DNA of 64,000 nucleotides from Adiantum capillus-veneris (GCA_014529385.2 CM043958.1:86496525-86560524); one strand, 5' to 3'. Numbered from the stretch's first letter, positions 1 to 11,896 are shown. Notes: generated by a model not told the origin, from the letters alone. Translations and numbers: made by a program.

Positions 1-196
1 CAATGGTTCGAGTAGTTTATACGTTTTTTGAGTTGAGTTTTGACTCCTCATACAAAGGAGACTCTGCCAGATTTTTCCCGCGAGTCGTAACTTTCAATGT
101 TGTTGGCACTTTTGAGCCTACTTCGGTAGGTTACTCTGCCCAAATTTCTGCAGCTTCTCTCCATAGTTTGACGCCTCTCAAACCCTCTTGTCAGTG

Positions 197-457
197 ATGG
201 CTTCTTCTTCAGAATAGGAGGAATATTTCATCCGCAAGTTTGATGGTAGCAACTTCACCTTGTGAAAAGAGTGCATGAAGGATGTTTTTACTAACAAAGG
301 TCTATCAGAACCGCTGAAAGAGCATGCAAAGGGTGATGGCTATATGCAGGCTCAGTGGGAGATTTTGGATGCGAAAGCCATGGCTACGATACATCTACAT
401 CTAGCTGAGTCAGTGTTCCTCACTATCATAGGGAAGACAATGGCCAATTTCAGCTAA
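197..457 (+). pseudogene. Copia E gag, N-terminal part
   Basis: Reads from ATG at 197 as MASSSE, stop, then FIRKFDGSNFTL, stop, then a run open to 457 (MKDVFTNKGLSEPL and ATIHLHLAESVF). The pattern 'F-D-G-x-N-F-x-x-W-K' followed by 'I-x-L-x-L-A-x-x-V' is typical of the plant Copia gag (DUF4219/UBN2 type). The in-frame stops at 215 and 266 look like single-base changes; the second replaces the usual Trp of the 'LWK' motif. The frame ends where the microsatellite block begins. The family role is assembly of the virus-like particle around element RNA. This copy cannot make it. Confidence 0.75.
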
Positions 458-459
458 TC

Positions 460-536
460 CGAGTCTTCAAGAAAGTGTTTGTGTGGGCCTCTGCATGCGC
501 CAAAGCTGCCAGGCTGGTTGGCTTTTAGTTGAAAAT

Positions 537-595
<59 letters not shown>

Positions 596-953
596 ATGTT
601 TTAATCCTAACCACAATTGGAATCATATGCTTAAGTACAATTTAGATTGAAGTTTCAATACAAAATAAATTATCTATATGATCATAAATTACAAAAGAAC
701 ATAGCATTAATCAACTTTACAAAGATAAATTCACAAAGAAATTGGATTTTGTAGGAGATGCTTTCTGCCACAAGAATTCCTAGCTGAGGGATGAGAGACT
801 CACCTGCCAACCAACTAGACAACACATAGTTAGAATTAATCATGTATTGAATGGGTGACAGGTGTAAAGCGCCCCCCATCCACGTGTTATAGTTGTCACA
901 TCTATCAATGCATAGCATCTTGCATTCTCCAATAATGAGGTAAATTATCCATT

Positions 954-991
<38 letters not shown>

Positions 992-1297
992 AGGAGAGAG
1001 CAAAAAATAATCACCATTTAATAGAAATAAGTTTTAACTCCCAACAATCTCTTATTTTGTAATCACACAAGTTGAGAACATCTTCTCAAGACATTGAATT
1101 CACAACAAAAATATTATTGTGAATATGCACGTATCTATAAATGTAGAGGGTGTGTCCATAAAACTTATAGATTTAAAACTATCACCACGTTTGTAGTATA
1201 TAATCCCCTATTGTATTTATCACAAAACCCTACATTTCATTGTATGGATGTAACAAATAAACCAATATACATATGCACTATGTCAAAATTCCTTACT

Positions 1298-1331
<34 letters not shown>

Positions 1332-1519
1332 ACACGTGCGCGCACATGTCGATTAGAAGTATATTTAGTTATAATCTCTAGCTTTGCTTACTTACATTTA
1401 AATGAGTGATTGTGTGTGCACACTTGCACACACGAACGCACATGCGCACAGGATTTTATACATGTGCATGCATTTTTGTAGGTATAGTGTATTTTCAAGT
1501 GAGGGTGTGTTTTGATTTG

Positions 1520-1569
<50 letters not shown>

Positions 1570-2170
1570 CACGCGCGCACATACATGCACACGCATGTAT
1601 GTACCTATGGGTGTGTGAATACATATGAAAACATTTGTTACAAAAATTGCAACAATTTCTTCACCATATTTAAAATTGATGACAAAACGATGAATTAAAC
1701 AACACCTGTGAAGTTGTGGCAAGAAGTAATTCCATGTTGCAAATCACCTCCAAGACTGTGATGTCCAAGGGTACCTTGATGATTGATATAGTGCTATAAT
1801 TTATACTTTGATTGGCTTTTCAACATATGTAGCTATCATAGAATTATGCTAAATTGAAAGTAAGTAAATAGTCTTTCAAGCTCTACTGTGTAGTACAACT
1901 CAAGCTTGTGTATACTCAAGGCTTTCTTGGTAGGCAGCCATCACTCTTCTTCTCCTTTTATCCTCATATGTCCTCAATCTGTTGAAGAGTAGAGTTGCCT
2001 ATTATTAGATACACCAATTTCTGTTTTGCATAGAGACAATATTGTAAGAGTGTGTGTGTGTGTGTGTACATGTGAGAAGGAGAGAGAATGATAAAAGACA
2101 ACAAAGATGCAATCCGTTTCCTCCTCTTTTAGCAATACCCTTTTATTTAAAATCAATGCCTAGGAGAGAG

Positions 2171-2218
<48 letters not shown>

Positions 2219-2736
2219 AAAACTTCTTTTGTCTGGTGTGCATGAGAGCTAGTGGGAGAAGTTTTTAGAGGGTAGGGAAAGTATTTTACCATCTTTTGTC
2301 TTTGTTTGAAAAGAAAAAGTATAGGTGATGGTCCTACATGTTTCCTTGTCAATGCAGCCACTACATTTTAAACCAAGTGAAAGATTTTCAAAAAAGTATT
2401 TGGATATCCTATTTGTACCCTTCCAATTTGTATAGAAAGAAATTGAGAGCTTTCTCAAGGCTTTGAAAGGCTGTACTTATATGACTTTCTTTTTTGTGCA
2501 TCTAGTGAAAAGGTGGTTTTAATGAGCCTTCAAAATGCAAACTAGGGCCACCAGTCAACTTTGAGGGTTGGGTGAGAGTCACACCCAAAAAACATTTTAA
2601 GTAAATAATAATAAGATACCCACCAAAAAAAGGGGGGGAGGGGGGATCTCCTAACTTTGAGAGTGAGCGTGTGTGTGTGTGTGAGTGTTTTTTTTTTTTT
2701 TAAATAAATATTGGAGCTTTGTAAAACATCAAAACC

Positions 2737-2798
<62 letters not shown>

Positions 2799-2984
2799 AT
2801 GTGCAAATCATACTCTCACCATTTTTTGTGAATCAAATAAATTGATATAAATTTAAAATTTATTGATACAATTTCATATAATAATAGTAAAAAATTTTGG
2901 TGATGGTCTAACTCACTCTCTATAGAACATGGGTATGTGTGCATGTGCGTGATGCATTTTTGTACATGAGGTCTTTTTCAGTTC

Positions 2985-3046
<62 letters not shown>

Positions 3047-3150
3047 CGCGCTTTCACTAATCCCGACAAGGGTGAATCAGCTCAAGCATGGGATGTGAGC
3101 GCTAATTCGGGGTCGAGCCAAGCAGCATTGTAATGTGATTTGAAATAGTC

Positions 3151-3191
<41 letters not shown>

Positions 3192-3197
3192 TATATA

Positions 3198-3249
<52 letters not shown>

Positions 3250-3280
3250 CTTAGAGTATGTTCACGCTCAAAGTAAACTT
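460..3280. repeat. Microsatellite-rich block splitting Copia E gag
   Basis: No credible coding sequence. Main simple repeats: GT at 539-592, 1297-1331, 1524-1562, 2172-2216, 2739-2797 and 2989-3037; GA at 955-1000; TA at 3155-3186 and 3203-3247; alternating CG/CA next to GT at 1563-1580 and 3035-3052. The sequence between them is AT-rich and unrecognised. Copia E gag stops on the left side and resumes on the right with roughly the middle of gag missing, so the block either inserted into or replaced that part. Short open frames here are translations of the dinucleotide repeats. Confidence 0.8.
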
Positions 3281-3394
3281 GGCATTGTAATGGGTGCAAT
3301 TGGGCACATCAAGTGCATGCATGATGATGCACAAGTCTCTATGGGAAAGCTTATGTTCAGCATGAGAGAGCAAAAGTGCATCCAACAAATTTTT

Positions 3395-3890
3395 TCTCAT
3401 GATAAAACTTATAAAGCTCAACATGAAAGAAGGTAGCACAGTTTTTGGACACTTAAATGAGTTCAACTCCTTGTTCAATCAGTTGACATCTTAGGGCTTT
3501 AGTGAGTTTTCACGACGATGAACTCAAGTCTATTTTATTGTTATGCTCTCTACCCATTCCATGGGACATATTTTGCACGGCCATTAGCAATTCAACTCTG
3601 AATGGCAAGTTAGTGTCCAATGATGTCACAAGTACATTGCTCACTGAGGAGATTAGACGTCAATCTCTTGATGCGAGTGGGCATGGTGATGTGTATGTTG
3701 CCACTAGAAATTGTGACAAGCAAAGGAAGCAAAGCTAGCGTAGTTGTAGTCGCGGTCATTCTCAGGATTGCAGGCAAGCTCATAGCAAGAGTCGCGACAA
3801 AGACATGAGAAATGTTGAGTGTTACTATTGCCATAAAAGGGGACACTTGAAGAAAGATTTTTGCACAATGTAGTGTGATAAAGGCAAGGA
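3395..3890 (+). pseudogene. Copia E gag, C-terminal part with zinc knuckle
   Basis: Reads KLNMKEGSTVFGHLNEFNS, then a stop, then DELKSILLLCSLPIPWD and VTSTLLTEEIRRQ. These match the 'MKEGxSVxxHLNxFN', 'LLxSLPxSW' and 'LLxEExRR' landmarks of Copia gag. A knuckle follows at about 3822-3866: CYYCHKRGHLKKDFC. This has one extra residue before the last Cys compared with the usual CX2CX4HX4C, so zinc binding would be impaired. An Arg/Ser/Asp-rich linker precedes it, and a stop comes directly after (CTM, stop). Confidence 0.75.
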
Positions 3891-4029
3891 AAAAGTGAAG
3901 TTTGGCAAACCTAAAAGTAATGTGAAAATTGAAGAAATTAGTGTGGTTGAGTCTCCAGTCATTGAGACAGTTTCTGACGTGCCAAATGATGTGTTTATTC
4001 TCACATTGAATTTGAGTCCTGATTAGCTC

Positions 4030-4872
4030 TTGACGAGTGTTATGCGCAGAATTGGATTGTGGCCTCAGGTGCTAGCTTTCAAGTGACTCCTCACAAGAAG
4101 TGGTTTTCTACATACAGTACCACTCATGAATCAGTGAAGCTAGGCAATTCTTATGAGCTTGATATATGTGGTGTGGGAAGCATCAAGTTTTCTATGCATA
4201 ATGGCATCGAGTTTATGTTGCAGAATGTCAGAAATGTACCCAAATTGAAAAAGAGTTTAATGTCAATTGGACAGCTGGATGATTTGGGTTACACTACCGT
4301 ATTTGCTCATGGTTCTTTGACTATCAAGAAGGAAAATCTGGTCATGCTTAAAGGCCAAAATTCTGGCTCATTGTACTCACTTTATGTCTCTTCTATGAAA
4401 GAGAATTTTATTTGTGTAGCCGACTTGCCGTCTATAGAGTTGTGATATAGCTGTCTAGGACATATGAGTCAAAAGGGAATGAAAGTCTTGCAGCGTTTTG
4501 GTTATATCCCTATGTTAGATTACTCTAACTTCTCTTTATGTGAACATTGTATCTATGGCAAACAGACTAGGTTGACATCGACGCCTTTGGACAAGGAGTT
4601 ACGGAGTCCTCTAGATCTCATTCATAGCGACTTCTGCAGACCTATGCCAGTCACACAAGTCTCTAGGGGAAGCATTATACTTCCTAACATTCATAGACGA
4701 CTTTACTAGAAAGATGTGGGTATCTCTTGAAGCAGAAGAGAAACGTTTTTAGTGTCTTTTAGAAGTTCTTAGCATTGGTAGCAAACCAATTGGGTAGAAA
4801 GCTTAAAGATTTGCGCAGTGACAATGGAGGCAAGTACATCTCCTTAGCGTTCAAGGACTTTTGCAGTAAATG
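4030..4872 (+). pseudogene. Copia E protease, pre-integrase and partial integrase
   Basis: Begins with NWIVASGASFQVTPHKKWF, the retropepsin site of Copia elements, but the catalytic Asp of 'DSGAS' is Ala here (GCC). 'MSIGQLDDLGY' and the pre-integrase follow. At 4441-4465 the zinc site reads L, stop, YSCLGHMS where the family has LWHSRLGHMS, so Trp became a stop and the first His became Tyr. CEHCIYGKQ keeps the Cys pair. The integrase core starts with LIHSDFCRPMP (first Asp kept), then after a frameshift FIDDFTRKMWV and DLRSDNGGKYIS (second Asp). The frame runs out at about 4872, before the catalytic Glu. Confidence 0.8.
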
Positions 4873-5258
4873 AGGCAATAGAAGATTGTCATAAAATCTA
4901 ATATCTAAGCAACCCAAATGATTTTCTCAAAATCATTTAATGTGGGAGAATAAACGGGAACAAGGGTTAGGATATAGACATGTGTTTATGGATCTATTTC
5001 AACATGGGGCCAAAGTTAAAGGGGTCCAAATGAGAGATGGTTTGTTAAAGAGCAATGCTACCTAATGGAGCTTAAAGACCTTAGGGTTAGCTTCATTAAA
5101 GACCTCCAAAATTTAGCGTTACAACATCTTTTGACCTTAGGCAAGCTAGGGCTGACTTTGAGGTGGAAATCCTACCCAAACATGAGGTGCTTGTCGGCTT
5201 GCTAACTAAGGTGCCTAAGGTGTTTGTGGGAAACTTTCCCAAGCTTGAGGTGTTTCTC

Positions 5259-5372
5259 ATGCTTAAATGACTAAGGTCCTTGAAGTGTTCAATTCAAACA
5301 TAATCTCTCAAGAGACATAAACGGTTTTCATGCTTAAATGACTAAGGTTCTTGAAGTGTTCAATTCAAACAT
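5259..5372 (+). repeat. Two-copy direct repeat inside the Gypsy LTR
   Basis: The stretch beginning CATGCTTAAATGACTAAGG occurs at 5259 and again at 5328 (period 69 bp, about 45 bp alike, few differences). Confidence 0.8.
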
Positions 5373-5546
5373 GATATTTTAAGAAACATAAAAGACACAT
5401 GGCCCTCATGATGTGCTTAAATCATATTGGATAAGCTTTAAAGAGGTCCAATGAGAATTTAGCTGCATAAAAATAAATTATTAAGTTCTTTCTCTCAAAG
5501 AGAAAAAAGAGGACACATATCCAAATGATATAATCAAATAATACGA

Positions 5547-5554
5547 GACACACA

Positions 5555-5587
<33 letters not shown>
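5547..5587. repeat. (CA)n(GA)n compound microsatellite
   Basis: Uninterrupted CA repeats run directly into GA repeats. Confidence 0.95.
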
Positions 5588-6328
5588 GATGGACCAAGCA
5601 TGAGAGGGGGTACACTCTCCCACACACACACATACACACACTCTCATTGTGTGAAGTGCAAAGTGCAAGAGGTCCATCTCCTTTTCCAAGCTTGTTGAGA
5701 AGTTGAGAGCCTACACCAACACTCTTGGCTATGGAATGCAAATCCAACCAAGAGCCATGTTTCAATGCTTAAGCTTGGCATCGTCTTCATCCTCATTACT
5801 ATGCTATTATGCTATGCTAAGCAAGAAGAGTGATGATAAGTGAGAGACTATTTTTTTCTCCTATGAATGATTCTTCTTCCTCTTCCCTATCCTCATTCCC
5901 CCCTAGCTCTCTCCACCTTCAAAGTTGTTTGAGGCCTTGAGACTGAGGCTTAGGATAGTTAATGCTTTTTGCAAAGTTTATGTTATGCTCGTGATGCATG
6001 AAGCTTTCCATCTTCATTGCATCACCTAGGTCACAAGGAACACAAAGATTGTATTGTATCAAGTCTCTCTTGATGGGAGAATCTATAATACAAACGCCTT
6101 TTGGAGGGGGGACGGCTCCAAGTAAATCCGATCTTCAACTATTGTTATGTTCTCTAATACTCTCTCTTGCAAAAGCATTGTTCATGCCAAGTTAATTAAG
6201 CACGATGTTTATGTTGCTACCATCAATTAAGTTCACCATCTATGTTCTCTGAGTAATCCCACAAAAAATGCTCACTCTAATTCTCTTAATTTTGCTATTC
6301 TCAAAGTTCATAGGCCATTTCCATTACA

Positions 6329-6344
6329 TTGGTATCAGAGCATT
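6329..6344 (+). other. Primer-binding site, initiator Met-tRNA
   Basis: TTGGTATCAGAGCA directly after the LTR end is the usual complement of the plant initiator Met-tRNA 3' end used to prime minus-strand DNA synthesis. Confidence 0.8.
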
Positions 6345-6742
6345 TGGTTTCTTTTTTCTTGCTTAAAAAAAGAGGTCCTTAAGTAACCTATTAATAGTTG
6401 ATTTTGTTAATTATATTAGGATAAGTGGGATTGTGATCTATCATCGGTTTTGTCAAGTCCACTATGTGAGATATGGTTCACACCTTGGGAGCTTTGGTCT
6501 TAATAATGGGGTCTTTTTAGACTTGCCTATGGCTTTACCATTATTGAGCCATAAGAAGTCCGAAAGGAGCTATCCCTCGGCAATTCTGCTATGTTAGACC
6601 CACTCCACTACTCTCTATAAAATACCAATTCGAGCTGTGGGTGTAGATACTTAAGTGCTGATTTTCAAAGACTAAGAGGAGTAGAAACTAAGGTTTTGAA
6701 TTGCCAAATAATATACTAAGTAAACACATAGATATAATTAGC

Positions 6743-8340
6743 ATGGCTGACAATAACCAAGAGAGTAAAATGAACATTAATAACTTTGATTTTGCACATG
6801 AAGGTGCTAATGATGATGTCTCCATGTTTATCAATTATCTTGTTACTAGGTTGCAGCAAGCTATGGGCAACTCTGCTTTGCAAGCGTGCTTATGGGATTT
6901 CCCTTCCTCTCCAAGAGGAGACAGAGCTTAAGAGGCCTCTTGATGAGACCCCCAAAAGAGGACTCTCTCCCATACGAGAGGAGAAATCCAAAGAACAAGA
7001 AAGTAATGGATCCCTAAGTTCCTTTGAAGATGTGGCTCCACGAAGACGGTGATTTAAACGATCACCAACTCCTCCCAAGAGGAAACGGTCAACACACAGT
7101 CCTTCTCCTCATCACTATGAAAGGGAAGAGAGTAAACAAAAGAAAAAACGATCAAGAAGGAGATCATCCTCTTCTCCTTCTTCTTCACCTTCCTCCTCTT
7201 TCAATGAAAGCTATCGCTATTCTTCTAGAGAATACAAGAGGGGAGGACATTGCAAAACATACTCTGCATGGCGAAGGTCACAAAAGCTCAAGAAGTCCAA
7301 AGAGGAAGGAAAGAGTATCTCTTTTCTCAACTATGATGGAACCTTTGGTGCCACCGATAAAGTATTGGCCTTCATCCAGTAATTTGATGTGGCCTTTGGA
7401 GACGAGGGCTTCATGGAGTCCTCCAAGCTACGCCATGTAGCTATGCACTTCTAGAAATCGGCTCGTCAATGGTGGGCTAGCCTTCGTGGCAACAACAAAA
7501 TGTATATATATATGAGCAATTCCTTGCAAGCGATCCAAAGGACAAAGTACTTACCAAATGGTGCAGTTTGAAGCTTCTCTCACATGAGTATTCACAAATA
7601 TGTGGACAAGTTTTGAGATTTACATCTCAAGGCTACTATCTTCAAAAGATAAGACTCCACCTAGCAAAAGCAACAATGTTGTGCGGAATTACCTGAAGAA
7701 ATGGCTGAGTAGGTCAACTCCCAACGGCTTGGTTCTATCACCAAAATAATCCACCACACTATGATTGCTTCCCGTATCAATTTTCAACAAGGGAATAGAG
7801 AGAATGTCAATCCCATGGAAAACAAAGACAAAAGTGATGCAAAAGGAAAAACCAATGCCCAAAATTGTTCCCAAGGTAATTTCAATAACAACAACAATCA
7901 GTCCAAGGAGAAGGAGTTTACAAAGGTAAAAACAAACTCTCTCGTGAAGATCTTGAAGCTTTTTGCAACGGCCATAAGTGTTTGTAAGTGTGGGGAGCAA
8001 GGACATGGCTACGTTCAAGTTGTCCCAAGAGAAATACCCGCAGTGAGACTCCTAGAGCTTCCACCATCGAAGCTCCAAAAGAGGATGCTCGTTGCAAAGG
8101 ATCACCTCTCTCCTATGCTCGAGGAAAGGTAAGGGAACATGATTCTTTCATCTTGTCTGACCCTGGCTCTACTCACAACTTCATATCAACGGAGTTGGCC
8201 ACCAAGTCAAGCTTTTAAAATGGGAGATATTGTAATTGCTAACACGGCTTTCAACGGACAGCAAGCCTCCGTTACTCCCTTGATTGGGAATTTGAAGCTT
8301 GTGCAACTCGAAATCATTGAACGTGATGCCAAATTTTGAT
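6743..8340 (+). pseudogene. Gypsy-like gag and partial protease, broken
   Basis: Opens at ATG 6743 with MADNNQESKMNINNFDF after a 400-bp leader. It then runs through several frames: a Lys/Arg/Ser-rich stretch (7050-7310), a gag core (about 7310-7495: FLNYDGTFGATDKVLAFIQ, FDVAFGDEGFMESSKLRH, ARQWWASLR), a damaged zinc knuckle near 7960-8030 and a retropepsin site LSDPGSTHNFIS near 8147-8182. Gypsy elements normally have D-S-G-S-T-H-N-F-I, so Ser has become Pro beside the catalytic Asp. The spacing gag, knuckle, protease and the 'STHNFIS' signature favour Ty3/Gypsy over Copia. Frameshifts and stops are frequent, and the element ends near 8340 without reverse transcriptase. Confidence 0.7.
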
Positions 8341-8429
8341 GTTGATATCTTTTAGCTCAGTCCTTTCAATGGCATGCCCCCAACCCAAAGTCTACGAAAA
8401 CTTGCGTACACACTATATCATGATGTGGC

Positions 8430-11400
8430 GTTTCTCTAATCTCGTTTTCGTTTCAAACTGATGGGTGTTTTAGTTTCAATCATGAGAGCCATTTCAGTTC
8501 CCTAGTCACATACAGTCATGTTCTTTGTGACATGTATATCTTTTCCTCGTGGCGTATTGATGATTGCACAAGCAATGGCCAAATTCTTACTATGTTGACA
8601 AACCAAAACCTTTTTAGAATCAGCAGATATGTTTTCTGGAACCCAATTTTGGGGAACATCCTTGCTGGGACAATTCAAGTTCAAGATCTTGTAGCTTCGC
8701 ATACATTCCTCTGCTTTGTGGATGCTTGGCATCCCCATCAACAAATTTATGAACATTTCCACTGGCATCAACCCAGCAGCTACACTGGCTGCTTCCAAGC
8801 GGCATTTTTTATTCTCATGCGTTCAATGTTTTCTGCCTCTTCCTGCATGCCAGCAGCTGCATAAATATTTCTCATCAAGACATATACTGCTGCATTACAT
8901 CGGCCTACTTGTAGTGCATGCTCAAATGCAAACCTTCCAAGCTTAACATTTCCCCATTTTCGACAGGCACCTAGTAGAGCTGACCAAACTCGGCCATCAT
9001 CCTCAAACAATGGCATCATCCTGATCACTCTCATAGCTTTGTCAAAAAGCCTTGCACGTCCAAAAAGATCCACCATGTAAGTGTAGTGTTCTTCGCTCGG
9101 CACAATGCCATATTTTTTCCCCATGTTACTAAAATACATTTGGCCCTCGTCCACTAGACCTGAGTGACTACATGCATTGAGCACATTAAGAAAAGTAATG
9201 TCATCTGGGGAGATACCTTCCTGTTGCATCCATAAGAAACAGTCCAAAGCTTCCTTGAACAGCCCTTGCTGGGCATATCCTCTTATAAGTGCATTCCAAG
9301 ATACTACATCTGGGGAGAAGCCCTCGCTCCGCAATCGTTGAAAACATCCCAAAGCTTCTTGGCCCTGCCCATGTTGGGCATATCCTGCAATAAGTGCATT
9401 CCAAGAGACCAAATTGCGCACAGGAAGCGCGTCAAAAGCTGTTTGTGCTTTCACAAGTACACCACACTTGGCATACATGTCGACCAAAGCATTGCAAAGC
9501 ACAACGTTATTTTTCAACAGCCCTTGGCAAACAATCTCATCATTAATTCGTTTGCCCATGCGAACATCTTGCATAATGCCACAAGCCTTCAAGATGCAAG
9601 CATATGTGATGGAATCTGGAGAAAATCCCTGGCTTCGCATCCCAAAGAAACAACCCAAAGCTTCCAGGCCCTGCCCATGTTGGACAAACCCTGCTATGAG
9701 TGCATTCCAAGATTCCACATTTCGTACAGGAAGCTCATCAAGAACTTCTTGTGCTTTAAAAAGCACGCCGCATTTGACATACATGTCGATCAAAGCATTG
9801 CCAAGCACAACATTTTTTTCCAACAGCCCCTGACTTATAATCTCATCATGAATTTGTTTGCCCATATCAAGGTCTTGCATAATGTAGCATAGCTTCAAGA
9901 TGCAAATATAGGTGACGGCATTAGGAGGGAAACCCTTGCTCCGCATCCAATGGAAACAACCTAGAGCTTGTTGGCATTGCCCATGTTGAACATACCCTGC
10001 AATAAGCGCAGTCCACGAGATGACATCCTGAATTGGAAGATGATCAAGAACTTGCTGTGCTTTCAAAAGTACACCACATTTGGCATACATATCAACCAAA
10101 GCATTGCCAAGCACGACATTGCTTTTCAACATCCCCTGACTAACGATTTCATCATGAATTTGTTTGCCCATGTCAACGTCTTGAATAATTCCACACGCCT
10201 TCAAGATGCAAGCATATGTGACCACATCTGGAGAGAAGCACTCCTTTTGCATCAAATGGAAACAACTAAAAGCTTCTTGGCCCTGCCCATGTTGGACAAA
10301 ACCTGCAATAAGTGCATTCCAAGAGACCACAGTGCGCATAGGAAGCTCGTGAAGAACTTCTTGTGCTTTCAGGAGTGCACCACATTTGGCATACATGTCG
10401 ACCAAAGCATTGCCAAGCATGACATTTGTTTTCCAGATCCCTTGACGAGCAATCTCATCATGAATTCGTTTGCCAACATCAACATCTTGCATAATGCCGC
10501 ATGCCTTCAACATGCAAGCATATGTGACCGCGTCTGGCAAGAAACCTTGGCTCTGCATCTGACGTAAACAGCCAAGAGCTTCCTGGCCTTTCCCATGTTG
10601 GACAAACCCAGTAATAAGTGCATTCCAGGAGACCACATTGCGCCCAGGAAGCTCATCAAGAACTTGTTGTGCTCTCGATAGTAGACCACATTTGGCGTAC
10701 ATATCGACCAAAGCATTGCCCGGGAGGACATTGTTTTCCAACAGCCCTTGACTAGCAATCTCATCATGAATTTGTTTGCCCACCTCAATGCATTGCATAA
10801 TGCCACATGCCTTCAACACACAAGCATAGGTGACCGCATCTGCAGAGAAGCCCCGGCTCCGCATTTCTTGAAAACAGCTTAAAGCTTCTTGGGCATGCCC
10901 ATGTTGGACAAACCCTGCAATAAGTGCATTCCAAGTGACTGCATTGTGCACAGGAAGCGCCTCAAAAACTTTTTGTGCTTTCAGAAGTACACCACATTTG
11001 GCATACATATCAACCAAAGCATTGCCAAGCACGACGTTTTTTCTCAACAGTCCTTGACAAACAATCTCATCATGAAATTGTTTGCCAGTGTCAACATCTT
11101 GGATAATGGCACATGCCTTCAAAACACAAGCGTACATGACTGCATCTGGAGAGAAGCCCTGAGTGCGCATTCACTGAAAACAGCTCAGAGCTTCCTGGGC
11201 CTGTCCACATTGGACAAACCCTGCAATAAGTGCAGTCCAAGAGACCGCATCGCGCATAGGAAGTTCATCAAGAACTTGTTGTGCCTTCAGAAGCACGCCA
11301 CATTTGACATACATGTCAACCAAGGCATTGCCAAGCACAATGTTTGTTTTCAACAGTCCTTGACTAACAATTTCATCATGTATTTTTCTGCCCACGTCAA

Positions 11401-11896
11401 CATCTTGCACAATGCCACATGCCTTCAAGATGCAAGCATAGGTGAAGGCATCTGGAGAAAGGCCCTCACTTTGCATCCGGTAAAAGCAACCTAGAGCTTC
11501 CTTGCCTTGCCCATATTGGACATACCCTGCAATAAGTGCAGTCCAAGAGACCACATCCCGGACAGGAAGCTCATCAAAGACTTGCTGTGCTTTGATGAGT
11601 GCACCGCACTTGGCATACATACTAACCAACGCGTTCCCCAAGTATGTGTCATTCTCAAGAAACCCACTAGCGCGAATATCAGCATGTATCTTGCTGCCTT
11701 CGCACAAATCCTTCTTCTTAGCACAGGCTTTTAGTGAGGTCATGAAAGAAAGTCTCATCGCTGCTTTGTGAACAGGACAAGGCGAAATGGAGTGTCTGCT
11801 CGACAGGAAAGTCTCATCGCTGCTTTGCGAACACGAATCTGCTCGACAGGTGGTGAACTCCTCAAAAACAAGTGATAAAATCACAAGGCCTGCCAT
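8430..11896 (-). pseudogene. PPR-DYW protein gene with one stop and two frameshifts
   Basis: Intronless PLS-type pentatricopeptide repeat protein; such proteins bind organelle RNA and direct C-to-U editing. From ATG at 11894-11896 it reads 241 codons to TGA at 11171-11173, and the same frame continues for 796 codons to 8780. The stop lies in CFQ-stop-MRTQGF, where sister repeats have CFHWM or CFQEM, so TGG-to-TGA is the simplest origin. Eight PLS triads of about 101 residues carry the anchor GNALVDMYAKCG. After the E motif (VWSALLGACRKWGN) a frameshift near 8795 leads to the E+ part (CWVDASGNVHKFVDGD). A second near 8640 leads to the DYW deaminase (HSKNLAIACAIINTP, VTKNMTVCD, stop). The catalytic HxE reads HSK and the CxxC pair is lost. 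The DYW end is unreadable by about 8430. A start in mid-DYW or a functional short product cannot be excluded, but it looks inactive for editing. Confidence 0.88.
11745..11850 (-). repeat. 58-bp direct repeat in PPR gene leader region
   Basis: A segment containing GAAAGTCTCATCGCTGCTTT occurs twice about 58 bp apart within the codons before the first PPR motif. It duplicates part of the presumed targeting region of the PPR protein. Confidence 0.75.

Larger units (their letters stand above)
1..4872 (+). mobile_element. Copia element E (Tnt1-like), decayed and split
   Basis: Remains of a Ty1/Copia LTR retrotransposon. In order on the plus strand it shows an untranslated leader (1-196), the gag start (197-457), a foreign microsatellite-rich block (about 460-3280), the gag end with a CCHC knuckle (about 3395-3890), protease, pre-integrase and the first part of integrase (about 4030-4872). 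Reverse transcriptase, RNase H and the 3' LTR are missing, and the 5' LTR would lie left of the window. The domain order protease-integrase identifies Copia rather than Gypsy. Stops and frameshifts occur throughout, so it is dead. Its leader resembles the leader of elements A and A' further on, but its proteins belong to a different family. Confidence 0.85.
4941..6328 (+). mobile_element. 5' LTR of Gypsy-like element (left end uncertain)
   Basis: Ends in CATTTCCATTACA at 6328, directly followed by a primer-binding site for initiator Met-tRNA, which fixes the right end of the LTR. The left end is not certain; TGTGGGAGAATAA at 4941 is a candidate because it follows the last Copia E sequence. 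The LTR contains a 69-bp-period direct repeat (5259-5303 and 5328-5372), a compound CA/GA microsatellite (5547-5587) and a 3' third (about 5825-6328) that recurs inverted at 30878-31395. No coding sequence is seen inside it. Confidence 0.6.

Noticed and set aside
1388-1722. Thr-His or Cys-Val repeat proteins
   Set aside because: Direct translations of (GT)n/(CA)n microsatellites. The same applies to 2054-2245, 2939-3133, 3102-3299 and 28879-29385.
11168-11176. Idea that the PPR stop is removed by U-to-C RNA editing
   Set aside because: Such editing in seed-free plants acts in organelles, while this is a nuclear gene. Two further frameshifts also damage its 3' end.
9266-11734. Long plus-strand frames with a repeated NKCIPRD..HRK pattern
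   Set aside because: They are the antisense of the PPR triads. Their periodicity is forced by the coding repeats on the minus strand.
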